The notes under the pieces are model-generated. The model was not told the origin of the DNA. It saw only the letters and a program-made list of their open reading frames with translations, and made no database searches. Made by a program: the position numbers and the translations under genes. From a bacterium (GTDB lineage Bacteria; Zixibacteria; MSB-5A5; GN15; FEB-12), in NCBI GenBank assembly GCA_030640905.1, contig DAOWIM010000251.1:1-13479 (forward strand): a stretch of DNA of 13,479 nt, written 5' to 3'. Below are positions 7,065 to 12,418 of the stretch, one piece after another. Every line of letters begins with the position of its first letter. Position 1 is the first letter of the stretch.

Positions 7065-8225
7065 ATGAGAGAAGTTTGTATAGTTGGTGTCGGCATGTCC
7101 AAATGGGGCGAGGTCTGGCGTCAGTCCCTTCGTTGCCTTCACACCGAAGCCGCACTTAACGCTATCAAGAACGCCGGTGTTGATCATCTCGACTCAATGT
7201 ATGTCGGATGTATGACGAGTGGTCTGTTTGTTGGTCAGGAGCATTTAGCATCGCTCCTTACCGATTATATGGGCATGCCCGGTCTTCCGGCTACCCGTGT
7301 TGAGTCTGCCTGTGCATCGGGCGGTCTGGCGGTACGTTCGGCCTTTATCGAAGTTGCAGCTGGGTTCTCTGATATAGTGATGGCCTCAGGTGTTGAAAAA
7401 ATGACCGACTGTTCCGGTGATGATGCCACCACAGCCCTGGCGGCTGCGGCCGATCAGGAATATGAAGTTTTCCACGGGGCAACATTCCCGGGCCTCTACG
7501 CCATGATGGCCCATGCACACATGGAAAAACATGGTACGACGCGAGAGATGCTCTCAGCCGTTGCGGTGAAAAACCATCACAATGGTTCGATGAACCCCGA
7601 TGCGCAGTATCCGTTCAAGGTGACCAGGGAGCGTGTTGAGAGTTCGGTGATGGTGGCCAATCCGTTGCGTATTCTCGATTGTTCCCCGATCACCGACGGC
7701 GCCGCTGCGGTGATTGTGACGACGGTCGATATCGCCAAGAAACTCGGCAAGCCGTATATCAAAATCCTCGGTTCCGGTATTGGTACCGATATGATCCAAC
7801 TGGCTCAGCGTGCCGACATGACGACGATCAAAGCTGCGACGATTGCCGCCGACGGTGCTTTCAAGATGGCCGGAAAAACAATCAAGGATATGCAGTTTGC
7901 CGAAGTACATGATTGCTTCACGATCGCTGAGATCGCCGTAGCCGAATCTATCGGCAAATACAAACCCGGCCAGGCCGGACCGGCGTTCCTCGCTGGTGAG
8001 TCAGCGCTTGACGGCGCGTTTCCGATCAACTCCTCGGGCGGCTTGAAATCAAAAGGCCACCCGGTCGGTGCGACTGGTGTCGCTCAGGTCGTCGAGATTT
8101 ACAAACAGTTAACCGGACAGGCCGAAAAGGGCCGCCAGATTCCGAATTCACCGAAGATCGGTATGGCTCAGAACATGGGTGGTTCCGGTGGCTCATCGGT
8201 GGTTCACATCATGGAGGTGGCATAA
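7065..8225 (+). CDS. Acetyl-CoA acetyltransferase (thiolase), archaeal/SCP2 type
   Basis: Makes acetoacetyl-CoA from two acetyl-CoA, the substrate of the HMG-CoA synthase encoded just upstream. 386 residues. Nucleophile Cys83 sits in VESACASGG; His282 in EVHDCFTIAE and His332 in KSKGHPVGATG complete the active site. The second cysteine of classical thiolases (C-x-G near the C-terminus) is replaced by NMGGSGG (Asn), as in archaeal and SCP2-type thiolases. The ribosome site AGGAGGTGAT (7049-7058) is a near-perfect complement of the 16S tail, six bases before the start, and overlaps the stop of the previous gene. The stop overlaps the DUF35 start (TAATG), which points to translational coupling and equal amounts of product. 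A pure degradative beta-oxidation role is possible but does not fit the operon. Confidence 0.93.
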   Translation: MREVCIVGVGMSKWGEVWRQSLRCLHTEAALNAIKNAGVDHLDSMYVGCMTSGLFVGQEHLASLLTDYMGMPGLPATRVESACASGGLAVRSAFIEVAAGFSDIVMASGVEKMTDCSGDDATTALAAAADQEYEVFHGATFPGLYAMMAHAHMEKHGTTREMLSAVAVKNHHNGSMNPDAQYPFKVTRERVESSVMVANPLRILDCSPITDGAAAVIVTTVDIAKKLGKPYIKILGSGIGTDMIQLAQRADMTTIKAATIAADGAFKMAGKTIKDMQFAEVHDCFTIAEIAVAESIGKYKPGQAGPAFLAGESALDGAFPINSSGGLKSKGHPVGATGVAQVVEIYKQLTGQAEKGRQIPNSPKIGMAQNMGGSGGSSVVHIMEVA

Positions 8226-8626
8226 TGACTATGTTCAGTTCCAAAAACTGGCGCGAGTATCCGCATCGCTATCGTCTTGAAGCTTCCAAGTTCAAGAAGT
8301 CCGGCAAGACCTATTTCCCCAAACGGCAGATTGATCCGGTTACCGGTGATACCGAACAGGAAATGGTTATCCTGCCCGAGACAGGGAAGGTTGTCACCTA
8401 TACCGTCATTCAGATCGCACCGCCGCAATGGGGCGATCAGTCACCGTACGCATTGGCGATTGTCGAGCTTACCGATGGCACGCGTTTGATGGCACAGATG
8501 ACTGACTGCGATACGACTAAAGTTAAGATTGGGATGGAAGTACGGATCGAGTTCCGTAAGGTCCAGGCCGAAGCCGATCACGGCGTGATAAGCTACGGCT
8601 ACAAATTCGTCCCGAAGTGGTACTAA
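8225..8626 (+). CDS. DUF35 OB-fold protein with degenerate zinc ribbon
   Basis: 133 residues. In archaea the DUF35 partner scaffolds the thiolase/HMG-CoA synthase complex and helps hold CoA. The N-terminal helix (WREYPHRYRLEASKFKKSGK) and the C-terminal OB fold (GKVVTYTVIQIAPP, YALAIVELTDGTRLMAQMTDCD, GMEVRIEFRKV, YGYKFVPKW) match the family along the whole length. The rubredoxin-like zinc ribbon normally reads roughly KCKKCG...YFPPR..CPKCG. Here the four metal cysteines are replaced by Phe23, Ser26, Asp37 and Thr40, although the loop length and the YFPKR core are kept. The protein therefore probably does not bind zinc there. The start is fixed by GGAGG (8213-8217) and by overlap with the thiolase stop. 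No frameshift or stop is visible, so the gene looks functional. Confidence 0.9.
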   Translation: MTMFSSKNWREYPHRYRLEASKFKKSGKTYFPKRQIDPVTGDTEQEMVILPETGKVVTYTVIQIAPPQWGDQSPYALAIVELTDGTRLMAQMTDCDTTKVKIGMEVRIEFRKVQAEADHGVISYGYKFVPKWY

Positions 8627-8628
8627 CA

Positions 8629-8640
8629 CAGGCAAGCCTG
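8629..8640 (+). repeat. Short palindromic repeat after the operon
   Basis: CAGGCAAGCCTG followed by TTTT directly after the DUF35 stop codon. A one-base variant (CAGGCACGCCTG, again followed by TTT) lies at 9670-9681. It may be a small REP-like unit; the loop is too tight for a strong terminator. Confidence 0.4.
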
Positions 8641-8666
8641 TTTTAGTCGCGACATAGAACAACGTG

Positions 8667-8713
8667 CCCGGCAGATGAACCCGACCTAGTCGGTCTTCAT
8701 CTGCCGGGTTTTT
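8667..8713 (+). terminator. Rho-independent terminator of the HMG-CoA synthase operon
   Basis: CCCGGCAGATGAA (8667-8679) is perfectly complementary to TTCATCTGCCGGG (8696-8708), a 13-pair stem capped by a smaller GAC/GTC hairpin and followed by TTTTT (8709-8713). It ends the three-gene transcript about 40 bases after the last stop. Confidence 0.9.
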
Positions 8714-8714
8714 C

Positions 8715-8743
8715 TTGCATCATATTGTCCATTTTGGTATTAT
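8715..8743 (+). promoter_or_regulatory. Promoter of the 8770 gene (repeated boundary, copy 1)
   Basis: TTGCAT (8715-8720), a 17-base spacer and TATTAT (8738-8743). The whole element, from the T-run of the preceding terminator to the base after the -10, recurs at 9834-9872 with 36 of 39 bases identical. Conservation of both hexamers and of the spacing supports promoter function. Confidence 0.6.
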
Positions 8744-8769
8744 GGGGTTGATAAGAAGGGGTAGTGATT

Positions 8770-9360
8770 ATGAAAACTGACTCTGAGCGAAACAGGCTAC
8801 AAATGAAATGGATTATCTTAATCCTGGTCGTTTTAACTGCCGGAGATTTGTCTGCTTCGCGGGATTCAATGGATATTGCCCAGGCAGAGACTCTGATAAC
8901 ATCCTCGACGTTCGACATCGCAAGACTAAGGGGGCTGTGCCGCAGTCTTGCTCAAACATCAGTCGGCTGGATAGATGCGTTCTACGAAGGGGAAGCAATT
9001 CTCAATCTCAAGAACCAGACGATCACGGCGATAGACAGCGCGTATATTACAAAAACCGAGATAGATTCATCTCTCGCGCTGATTCGCAAAAAGTTGAGAA
9101 CAGCAGGCGATTTTCTGGCGATCCAACCACTCCTGAAACAGATGTTGCTTACGAGCGTCAATCTCTCTGATGCCATTGGAGAGGCCAGATCAGAGATGAC
9201 TAATATAGATAATCGACGCGTGACCATAAGTGCTCGAATACTGGCGCTAATCGGTATTTTGTTCACGTTGTTCGGCGTATGGTTAAGTGTTCGCGCAGGT
9301 AGGCAGTTGAAGCGCATCCGAACGATGGATACAGCAAGCCACATATTGGAGTGGTACTAA
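8770..9360 (+). CDS. Small two-helix membrane protein, unknown function
   Basis: 196 residues, no family recognised. A hydrophobic N-terminal segment (13-27, KWIILILVVLTAGDL) could be a signal peptide or membrane anchor. A mostly helical, possibly coiled-coil middle follows (about 35-150), then a clear membrane helix (155-175, ARILALIGILFTLFGVWLSV) and a short basic tail. The likely topology is a periplasmic helical domain held at one or both ends. The start ATG 8770 is preferred because AAGAAGGGG lies eight bases upstream; the in-frame GTG at 8764 would leave only two bases of spacing. It has its own promoter and terminator, so it is a one-gene unit. Its last 11 bases (AGTGGTACTAA) are identical to the end of the DUF35 gene. 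No function can be given. Confidence 0.75.
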   Translation: MKTDSERNRLQMKWIILILVVLTAGDLSASRDSMDIAQAETLITSSTFDIARLRGLCRSLAQTSVGWIDAFYEGEAILNLKNQTITAIDSAYITKTEIDSSLALIRKKLRTAGDFLAIQPLLKQMLLTSVNLSDAIGEARSEMTNIDNRRVTISARILALIGILFTLFGVWLSVRAGRQLKRIRTMDTASHILEWY

Positions 9361-9374
9361 GCCAGTAATGCTGA

Positions 9375-9397
9375 GCAGAACCCTTTAGTGGTTCTGC
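9375..9397. repeat. Hairpin after the 8770 gene
   Basis: GCAGAACC (9375-9382) and GGTTCTGC (9390-9397) form a perfect 8-pair stem with a 7-base loop. No T-run follows. It sits just after the stop codon and may protect the transcript end. Confidence 0.5.
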
Positions 9398-9431
9398 GGC
9401 TGATTGCTCGAAGCATGCCGATAGATCATAG

Positions 9432-9463
9432 AAAGCCGCGGGTTCACAGCCCGCGGCTTTTTT
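9432..9463 (+). terminator. Rho-independent terminator of the 8770 gene
   Basis: AAAGCCGCGGG (9432-9442) pairs perfectly with CCCGCGGCTTT (9450-9460) across TTCACAG, and the T-run extends to 9463. Its right half (GGGTTCACAGCCCGCGG plus T-run) is repeated at 9785-9809. Confidence 0.9.
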
Positions 9464-9486
9464 CTTGTGCGCACCAGATCGGGTTG

Positions 9487-9502
9487 CCGCGGTCGAAGAT
9501 GC
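9487..9502 (-). repeat. Dispersed repeat family A, partial inverted copy
   Basis: CCGCGGTCGAAGATGC is the exact reverse complement of bases 207-222 in copy 1. Only the central 16 bases of the family are kept here. Confidence 0.65.
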
Positions 9503-9689
9503 TCTACTCATCGTAGAAATGGGTTCGTTTGGTGAATTTTCGGTTTGGAGGTTGCGGGTTGGTAGTCTTTTTGTGTTAAGCATCGATTTTTCTCCTTTTT
9601 GACGGATCTGTCCGTTGCCAAAATGGATTGTCTGGTGATCAGGGGTGAGGTGGTAGGGATTTTGGCAGGCAGGCACGCCTGTTTAAGGT

Positions 9690-9713
9690 CACCCTGAGCG
9701 GAGTCGAAGGGTG
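9690..9713. repeat. REP-like palindromic repeat
   Basis: Begins CACCCT and ends AGGGTG, with a GAGTCGAAG core. The reverse complement matches the tandem copies at 11602-11634 (18 of 19 bases over the shared part). This type of short intergenic palindrome is widespread in bacterial genomes. Confidence 0.65.
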
Positions 9714-9732
9714 CCGATAGAGGTTGGGTAGT

Positions 9733-9766
9733 CCGCACGCCTCGGCGCATCTACGACCGCGGCGGG
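9733..9766 (+). repeat. Dispersed repeat family A, copy 2
   Basis: Matches 193-226 at 32 of 34 positions, same orientation. Its right end forms the left arm of the terminator at 9762-9809. Confidence 0.8.
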
Positions 9767-9809
9767 CTGCCATAAGAAGGCAGGGGGTTCACAGCCCGCG
9801 GTTTTTTTT
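9762..9809 (+). terminator. Probable terminator built on repeat A
   Basis: GCGGGCTG (9762-9769) pairs with CAGCCCGC (9792-9799) across a 22-base loop, followed by eight T (9802-9809). The right arm and T-run are a copy of the terminator at 9432-9463, so this looks like a repeat-derived structure. No gene reads into it from the left, so its use is unclear. Confidence 0.5.
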
Positions 9810-9821
9810 GTGGTAATTAAG

Positions 9822-9841
9822 ACCGGCATGGCCGGTTTTTT
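9822..9841 (+). terminator. Small terminator before the 9965 gene
   Basis: ACCGGC (9822-9827) and GCCGGT (9831-9836) flank an ATG loop and are followed by a run of T (9836-9841). It sits directly against the promoter at 9843, the same arrangement as at 8667-8743. Confidence 0.65.
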
Positions 9842-9842
9842 C

Positions 9843-9871
9843 TTGCATCAATTTGTCCATTTTGGTATTAT
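9843..9871 (+). promoter_or_regulatory. Promoter of the 9965 gene (repeated boundary, copy 2)
   Basis: TTGCAT (9843-9848), a 17-base spacer and TATTAT (9866-9871), matching the element at 8715-8743. Transcription from here would give a leader of nearly 90 bases with at least one small hairpin before the start at 9965. Confidence 0.6.
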
Positions 9872-9964
9872 GAAGTAACTATATGGGGCGTAATATTGCC
9901 CAATAACGTTGGGCGGAATCGTTGAGCGTCTCTACACTACTAGACGTGAGAAGGGATCAATCAA

Positions 9965-10990
9965 ATGGCTACACCTGAACAGCGAACACAGAAAATCGAT
10001 GCCTTGGAGGAAAAACTCAGCGAACTTGCTTCGGTCGACGCTCAATCGCTCGCCCGAACGTCGGATCTTTCTCCCAAGATCAATTTTAAGGATGCAGTTC
10101 CTCCGCTTGAGGACATGCTGGAACTCTGCAAGCAACTCTACGAGCGGGATATATCACGTCTTCCAACACAGCAACTGGATGCTATCAGTAAGGCACTCAC
10201 TGTCATTGATGGATTAATTACCAAGATCAAGAATTTTGCATTGAACGTGAATATGCCCGAGGACGTCTGCAAGAACATAATCGTGGAAGTGGAAAACGCA
10301 TATGACGGCGTAATGAATCTGCTCTTACTTCCGCTTGCCTTCACCGCCACGCAAGCGACCGACTACGCGAAAATCGAACGGGAGGCTAAAGGCTACCACA
10401 CGACAATCAAAGAGATGGCTGAGGAGTTTTCTAAAGACATTGAGAAGAAACAGGCCGAGGCTCAAAACGCACTGGCAGCGGTTCAAGCGCAGGCAGCCCA
10501 AGCCGGAGTGTCCACTAATGCTCAAATATTCTTGGAGCAAGCGAAAGAACATGCAGATATGTCCATAAAATGGATGAAAGGTACTATCTGGATGTCATCC
10601 ATTATGCTTGTTGCCGCCATCGTCGCCCTCGTAATTGCCCTAAAATACCACCCCGTAGGCACGGCAGCCACGATCCAATACGTCGTGGCGAAGCTGATTG
10701 TTTTGTCTATACTATCGTTTGGGATTCTCTGGTGTGCACGCAACTATCGCTCGCAGAAGCACAACGAGACACTAAATAGGCATCGAGCTAACGCCCTCAT
10801 GACATTTCGTGCATTCGTGGAAGGTACATCTGATGATCGAGTAAAGGACGCCATGCTTCTGCAAGCCGGTCAGGCTGCATTTGCGGCAAAGCCAACAGGT
10901 TATGACTCATCAGACTCCGACACACAGAGCATCAATCCGGTGGTTGAAGTGTTGGGAAAGACTATGCAGCAGGGCAGTGAATCGTCGTAA
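9965..10990 (+). CDS. Coiled-coil two-transmembrane protein, unknown function
   Basis: 341 residues, no signal peptide. Residues 1-145 are helical and charged. Residues 145-200 form a likely coiled coil rich in Ala, Gln and Glu (KKQAEAQNALAAVQAQAAQA). Two membrane helices follow, 207-227 (WMSSIMLVAAIVALVIAL) and 239-257 (YVVAKLIVLSILSFGILW). A basic cytoplasmic tail comes next, with segments NYRSQKHNETLNRHRANALM (260-279) and DRVKDAMLLQAGQAAFAAKP (291-310). The dense, evenly spaced His/Arg/Asn residues of the tail suggest a conserved family, but I cannot name it. The layout (cytoplasmic helices, two membrane helices, helical tail) resembles two-helix membrane effectors such as SLATT proteins; that is only an analogy. 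The start is supported by GAGAAGGGA about 10 bases upstream. A small gene follows after 94 bases with no terminator between, so they may be co-transcribed. Confidence 0.8.
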   Translation: MATPEQRTQKIDALEEKLSELASVDAQSLARTSDLSPKINFKDAVPPLEDMLELCKQLYERDISRLPTQQLDAISKALTVIDGLITKIKNFALNVNMPEDVCKNIIVEVENAYDGVMNLLLLPLAFTATQATDYAKIEREAKGYHTTIKEMAEEFSKDIEKKQAEAQNALAAVQAQAAQAGVSTNAQIFLEQAKEHADMSIKWMKGTIWMSSIMLVAAIVALVIALKYHPVGTAATIQYVVAKLIVLSILSFGILWCARNYRSQKHNETLNRHRANALMTFRAFVEGTSDDRVKDAMLLQAGQAAFAAKPTGYDSSDSDTQSINPVVEVLGKTMQQGSESS

Positions 10991-11043
10991 CCTGGTACGC
11001 CACTCAGCAGGCCGGGTGGCAAGGTCAAACTCGTTTGGCCTTG
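10990..11043 (+). repeat. Family B repeat with hairpin
   Basis: ACCTGGTACGCCACTCAGC (10990-11008) matches 11521-11539 at 17 of 19 bases, and AGGCCGGGTGGC (11009-11020) recurs exactly at 12260-12271. An 11-pair stem with one G-T pair follows: CAAGGTCAAAC (11020-11030) with GTTTGGCCTTG (11033-11043). There is no T-run. It overlaps the last base of the 9965 gene. Confidence 0.65.
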
Positions 11044-11084
11044 AGGAATCCGCTGAATAACTCCTTCTGAAAGGAAGGCTAAAG

Positions 11085-11411
11085 ATGCCTTTTGTGAATA
11101 CATGGAATGCTCTTCAAACCCACCTAACAGCAGGCAGCAGTATCCAAAAGTGGACTGCATACAAAGGACTGCTTGGTGGCTCATTCTCGATTACATCTGT
11201 GGAACCGCAGTTCATTGATGTAGATTCCCCCGGAGCTCAAGATATACAAAGAGTTCATCGAAGGGATTTTGAAACCGTCTACAATCTCTGGGATGATTAT
11301 AATAAAAACATAGTAAGAAGGCATGAAATTCGGAATTTGACCCATTTCTCAACATATATCATTGGTATCCTTCATTGGCTCGAAAATCAACTTGGAGGTC
11401 AGTTACCATGA
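11085..11411 (+). CDS. Small soluble protein, unknown function
   Basis: 108 residues with no signal peptide or membrane helix, so cytoplasmic. The N-terminal half has a WTAYKGLLGGSFSITSVEP segment that reads like a small beta unit with the residues VDSPGAQDIQRV after it. The C-terminal half is helical: DFETVYNLWDDYNKNIVRR (61-79) and STYIIGILHWLE (89-100). The well-spaced aromatic residues and the LWDDY...RR...STYIIGILHWLE pattern suggest a genuine conserved domain, but I cannot assign one. The start ATG 11085 has AAGGAAGG six bases upstream; that site can be locked in a CCTTC/GAAGG hairpin (11063-11078). It follows the 9965 gene and is ended by the terminator at 11467-11500, which makes a plausible two-gene unit. 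Confidence 0.72.
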   Translation: MPFVNTWNALQTHLTAGSSIQKWTAYKGLLGGSFSITSVEPQFIDVDSPGAQDIQRVHRRDFETVYNLWDDYNKNIVRRHEIRNLTHFSTYIIGILHWLENQLGGQLP

Positions 11412-11466
11412 CACCTTCACGGCTCTCCTCACCTACAATGTTGTCCGCATAGCAGATAAGCAGTCT

Positions 11467-11500
11467 TGTCGAAACCCCTCCTGTAGTTTCGACACTTTTT
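11467..11500 (+). terminator. Rho-independent terminator after the 11085 gene
   Basis: TGTCGAAAC (11467-11475) pairs perfectly with GTTTCGACA (11486-11494) over a 10-base loop, followed by CTTTTT. It ends the probable 9965-11085 transcript about 60 bases after the stop. Confidence 0.8.
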
Positions 11501-11520
11501 CTGGGCGTGTAAATGTCGAA

Positions 11521-11585
11521 ACCTGGTACCCCACCCAGCGGGTGGGTATGACTCGGATTAAACCCACCTGTTAGGTGGGGTACCC
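11521..11585. repeat. Family B repeat forming a switchable cruciform
   Basis: GGTACCCCACC (11525-11535) pairs with GGTGGGGTACC (11574-11584), and inside GGTGGGT (11541-11547) pairs with ACCCACC (11562-11568). The same bases can instead form two separate hairpins: CCCACCC-AGC-GGGTGGG (11530-11546) and CCCACC-TGTTA-GGTGGG (11563-11579). The left end matches 10990-11008. Confidence 0.75.
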
Positions 11586-11601
11586 GTTATGTTCCCCATG
11601 T

Positions 11602-11634
11602 TTCGACTACGCTCACCCTTCGACTACGCTCACC
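11602..11634. repeat. Tandem REP-like units
   Basis: TTCGACTACGCTCACC occurs twice, at 11602-11617 and 11619-11634, a period of 17. It is the same family as the palindrome at 9690-9713, in the opposite orientation. Confidence 0.75.
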
Positions 11635-11800
11635 TATGACTTAGAACTACTTTCCCACAAATGAAACTTTCGCTTGTGTCGTTCGTAACGGGGGGGAGAA
11701 GCGTGTAATGTGATAGGCGACTCTACCGGGAACCAGGGAACAACACCACTGGTGTTGCAAAATCGGACTTGACCGATGTCAGGTCGGAACGGAGATTGCT

Positions 11801-12232
11801 ATGAGGTTCGTCACATTACTGCTGTTGATCGGAACCATCAGTCTTGCTGGCTGCGGCGACAATTCCACAAACTCTGTCACTCCACCAGCGAGCGTCAGCG
11901 GTGTCCTGACTCTACCAGCCGATGCGACCGGTGAGTACATGTATGTCATTATTGACAACGACGCTGTAGCGTCCAACGGCCATGTGAAGAAAATTACCAA
12001 ATCGTGCGGTCCGGGTACATATGTATCGTACTCGTTCGATGAGGTCCCCGCCGGTACCTACTATGTTCAGGCGGCAGTTTACACCACTAACAGCGCGGCC
12101 CACGATCTCAGCACCGGCGACTACCGGGGCTACTACGGAGGTACCGGATTGATCGCTCCCGCAGAGGCGAATGCGGTGGTCCCGAACACCGGCTCAGCGA
12201 CGTTCAATTTTACGTTGAACGTAATTCCGTAG
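11801..12232 (+). CDS. Secreted lipoprotein with a beta-sandwich-like domain
   Basis: 143 residues. Residues 1-17 form a lipoprotein signal peptide ending in the lipobox LAGC, so Cys18 would be lipidated and the protein anchored to a membrane. A short Ser/Thr/Asn linker (19-30) leads to a beta-rich domain: SVSGVLTLPADATGEYMYVI, then the turn motif VPAGTYYVQAAV and a final strand SATFNFTLNVIP. The S-G-x-L...PAGTYYVQA pattern is like prealbumin or carboxypeptidase-regulatory type beta-sandwich domains, which often act as cell-surface modules; this is inferred from pattern only. The start ATG 11801 has CGGAG six bases upstream. It appears to be transcribed alone. GC content matches its surroundings. 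Confidence 0.82.
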   Translation: MRFVTLLLLIGTISLAGCGDNSTNSVTPPASVSGVLTLPADATGEYMYVIIDNDAVASNGHVKKITKSCGPGTYVSYSFDEVPAGTYYVQAAVYTTNSAAHDLSTGDYRGYYGGTGLIAPAEANAVVPNTGSATFNFTLNVIP

Positions 12233-12259
12233 CGGTTGGAGTGCGCCTGCACTTTGGAT

Positions 12260-12288
12260 AGGCCGGGTGGCTCACCCCTTGGGGTGAG
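12260..12288. repeat. Family B fragment with hairpin
   Basis: AGGCCGGGTGGC (12260-12271) repeats 11009-11020 exactly. It runs into CTCACCCC (12271-12278) and GGGGTGAG (12281-12288), a perfect inverted repeat 30 to 60 bases after the lipoprotein stop. There is no T-run. Confidence 0.6.
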
Positions 12289-12302
12289 TAGTCAAAACCT
12301 CG

Positions 12303-12330
12303 CCCCGGTCGAAGATGCGCCGTGGCGTGT
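12303..12330 (-). repeat. Dispersed repeat family A, diverged inverted copy
   Basis: The reverse complement matches copy 1 at 25 of 28 positions. It lies between the lipoprotein gene and the convergent membrane protein gene. Confidence 0.7.
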
Positions 12331-12418
12331 GAGCCGGTGGCTCAGGCAACCATTGGTTGGTTGGTTTCAACCTACGATTCTCATCTTTGTGTCAATATAG
12401 TTGGCTATTGTGTGAGCT

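Larger units (their letters stand above)
9361..9964. other. Repeat-rich intergenic mosaic
   Basis: About 600 bases without a convincing gene. In order it holds a hairpin (9375-9397), a strong terminator (9432-9463), a partial family A repeat (9487-9502), an AT-rich stretch with a minus-strand ribosome site and ATG (9583), a REP-like palindrome (9690-9713), a full family A repeat (9733-9766), two more terminators and a promoter. The leader before the next gene also folds: GCCCAA (9898-9903) pairs with TTGGGC (9909-9914). Confidence 0.6.
11412..11800. other. Intergenic region with repeats
   Basis: About 390 bases with no supported gene. It contains a terminator (11467-11500), the family B cruciform (11521-11585), tandem REP-like units (11602-11634), a G-run (11690-11697), and a leader for the lipoprotein gene with a small hairpin formed by CAACAC and GTGTTG near 11740-11757. 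Confidence 0.6.

Noticed and set aside
9508..9750. Minus-strand frame of 80 codons
   Set aside because: Made of REP and family A repeat sequence; the peptide is a by-product of the repeats.
11362..11574. Frame overlapping the end of the 11085 gene
   Set aside because: It starts inside another gene and reads through a terminator and a cruciform.
11602..11634. Tandem units as a CRISPR remnant
   Set aside because: Units are 16 bases with a one-base gap and no spacers; they match a dispersed REP family.
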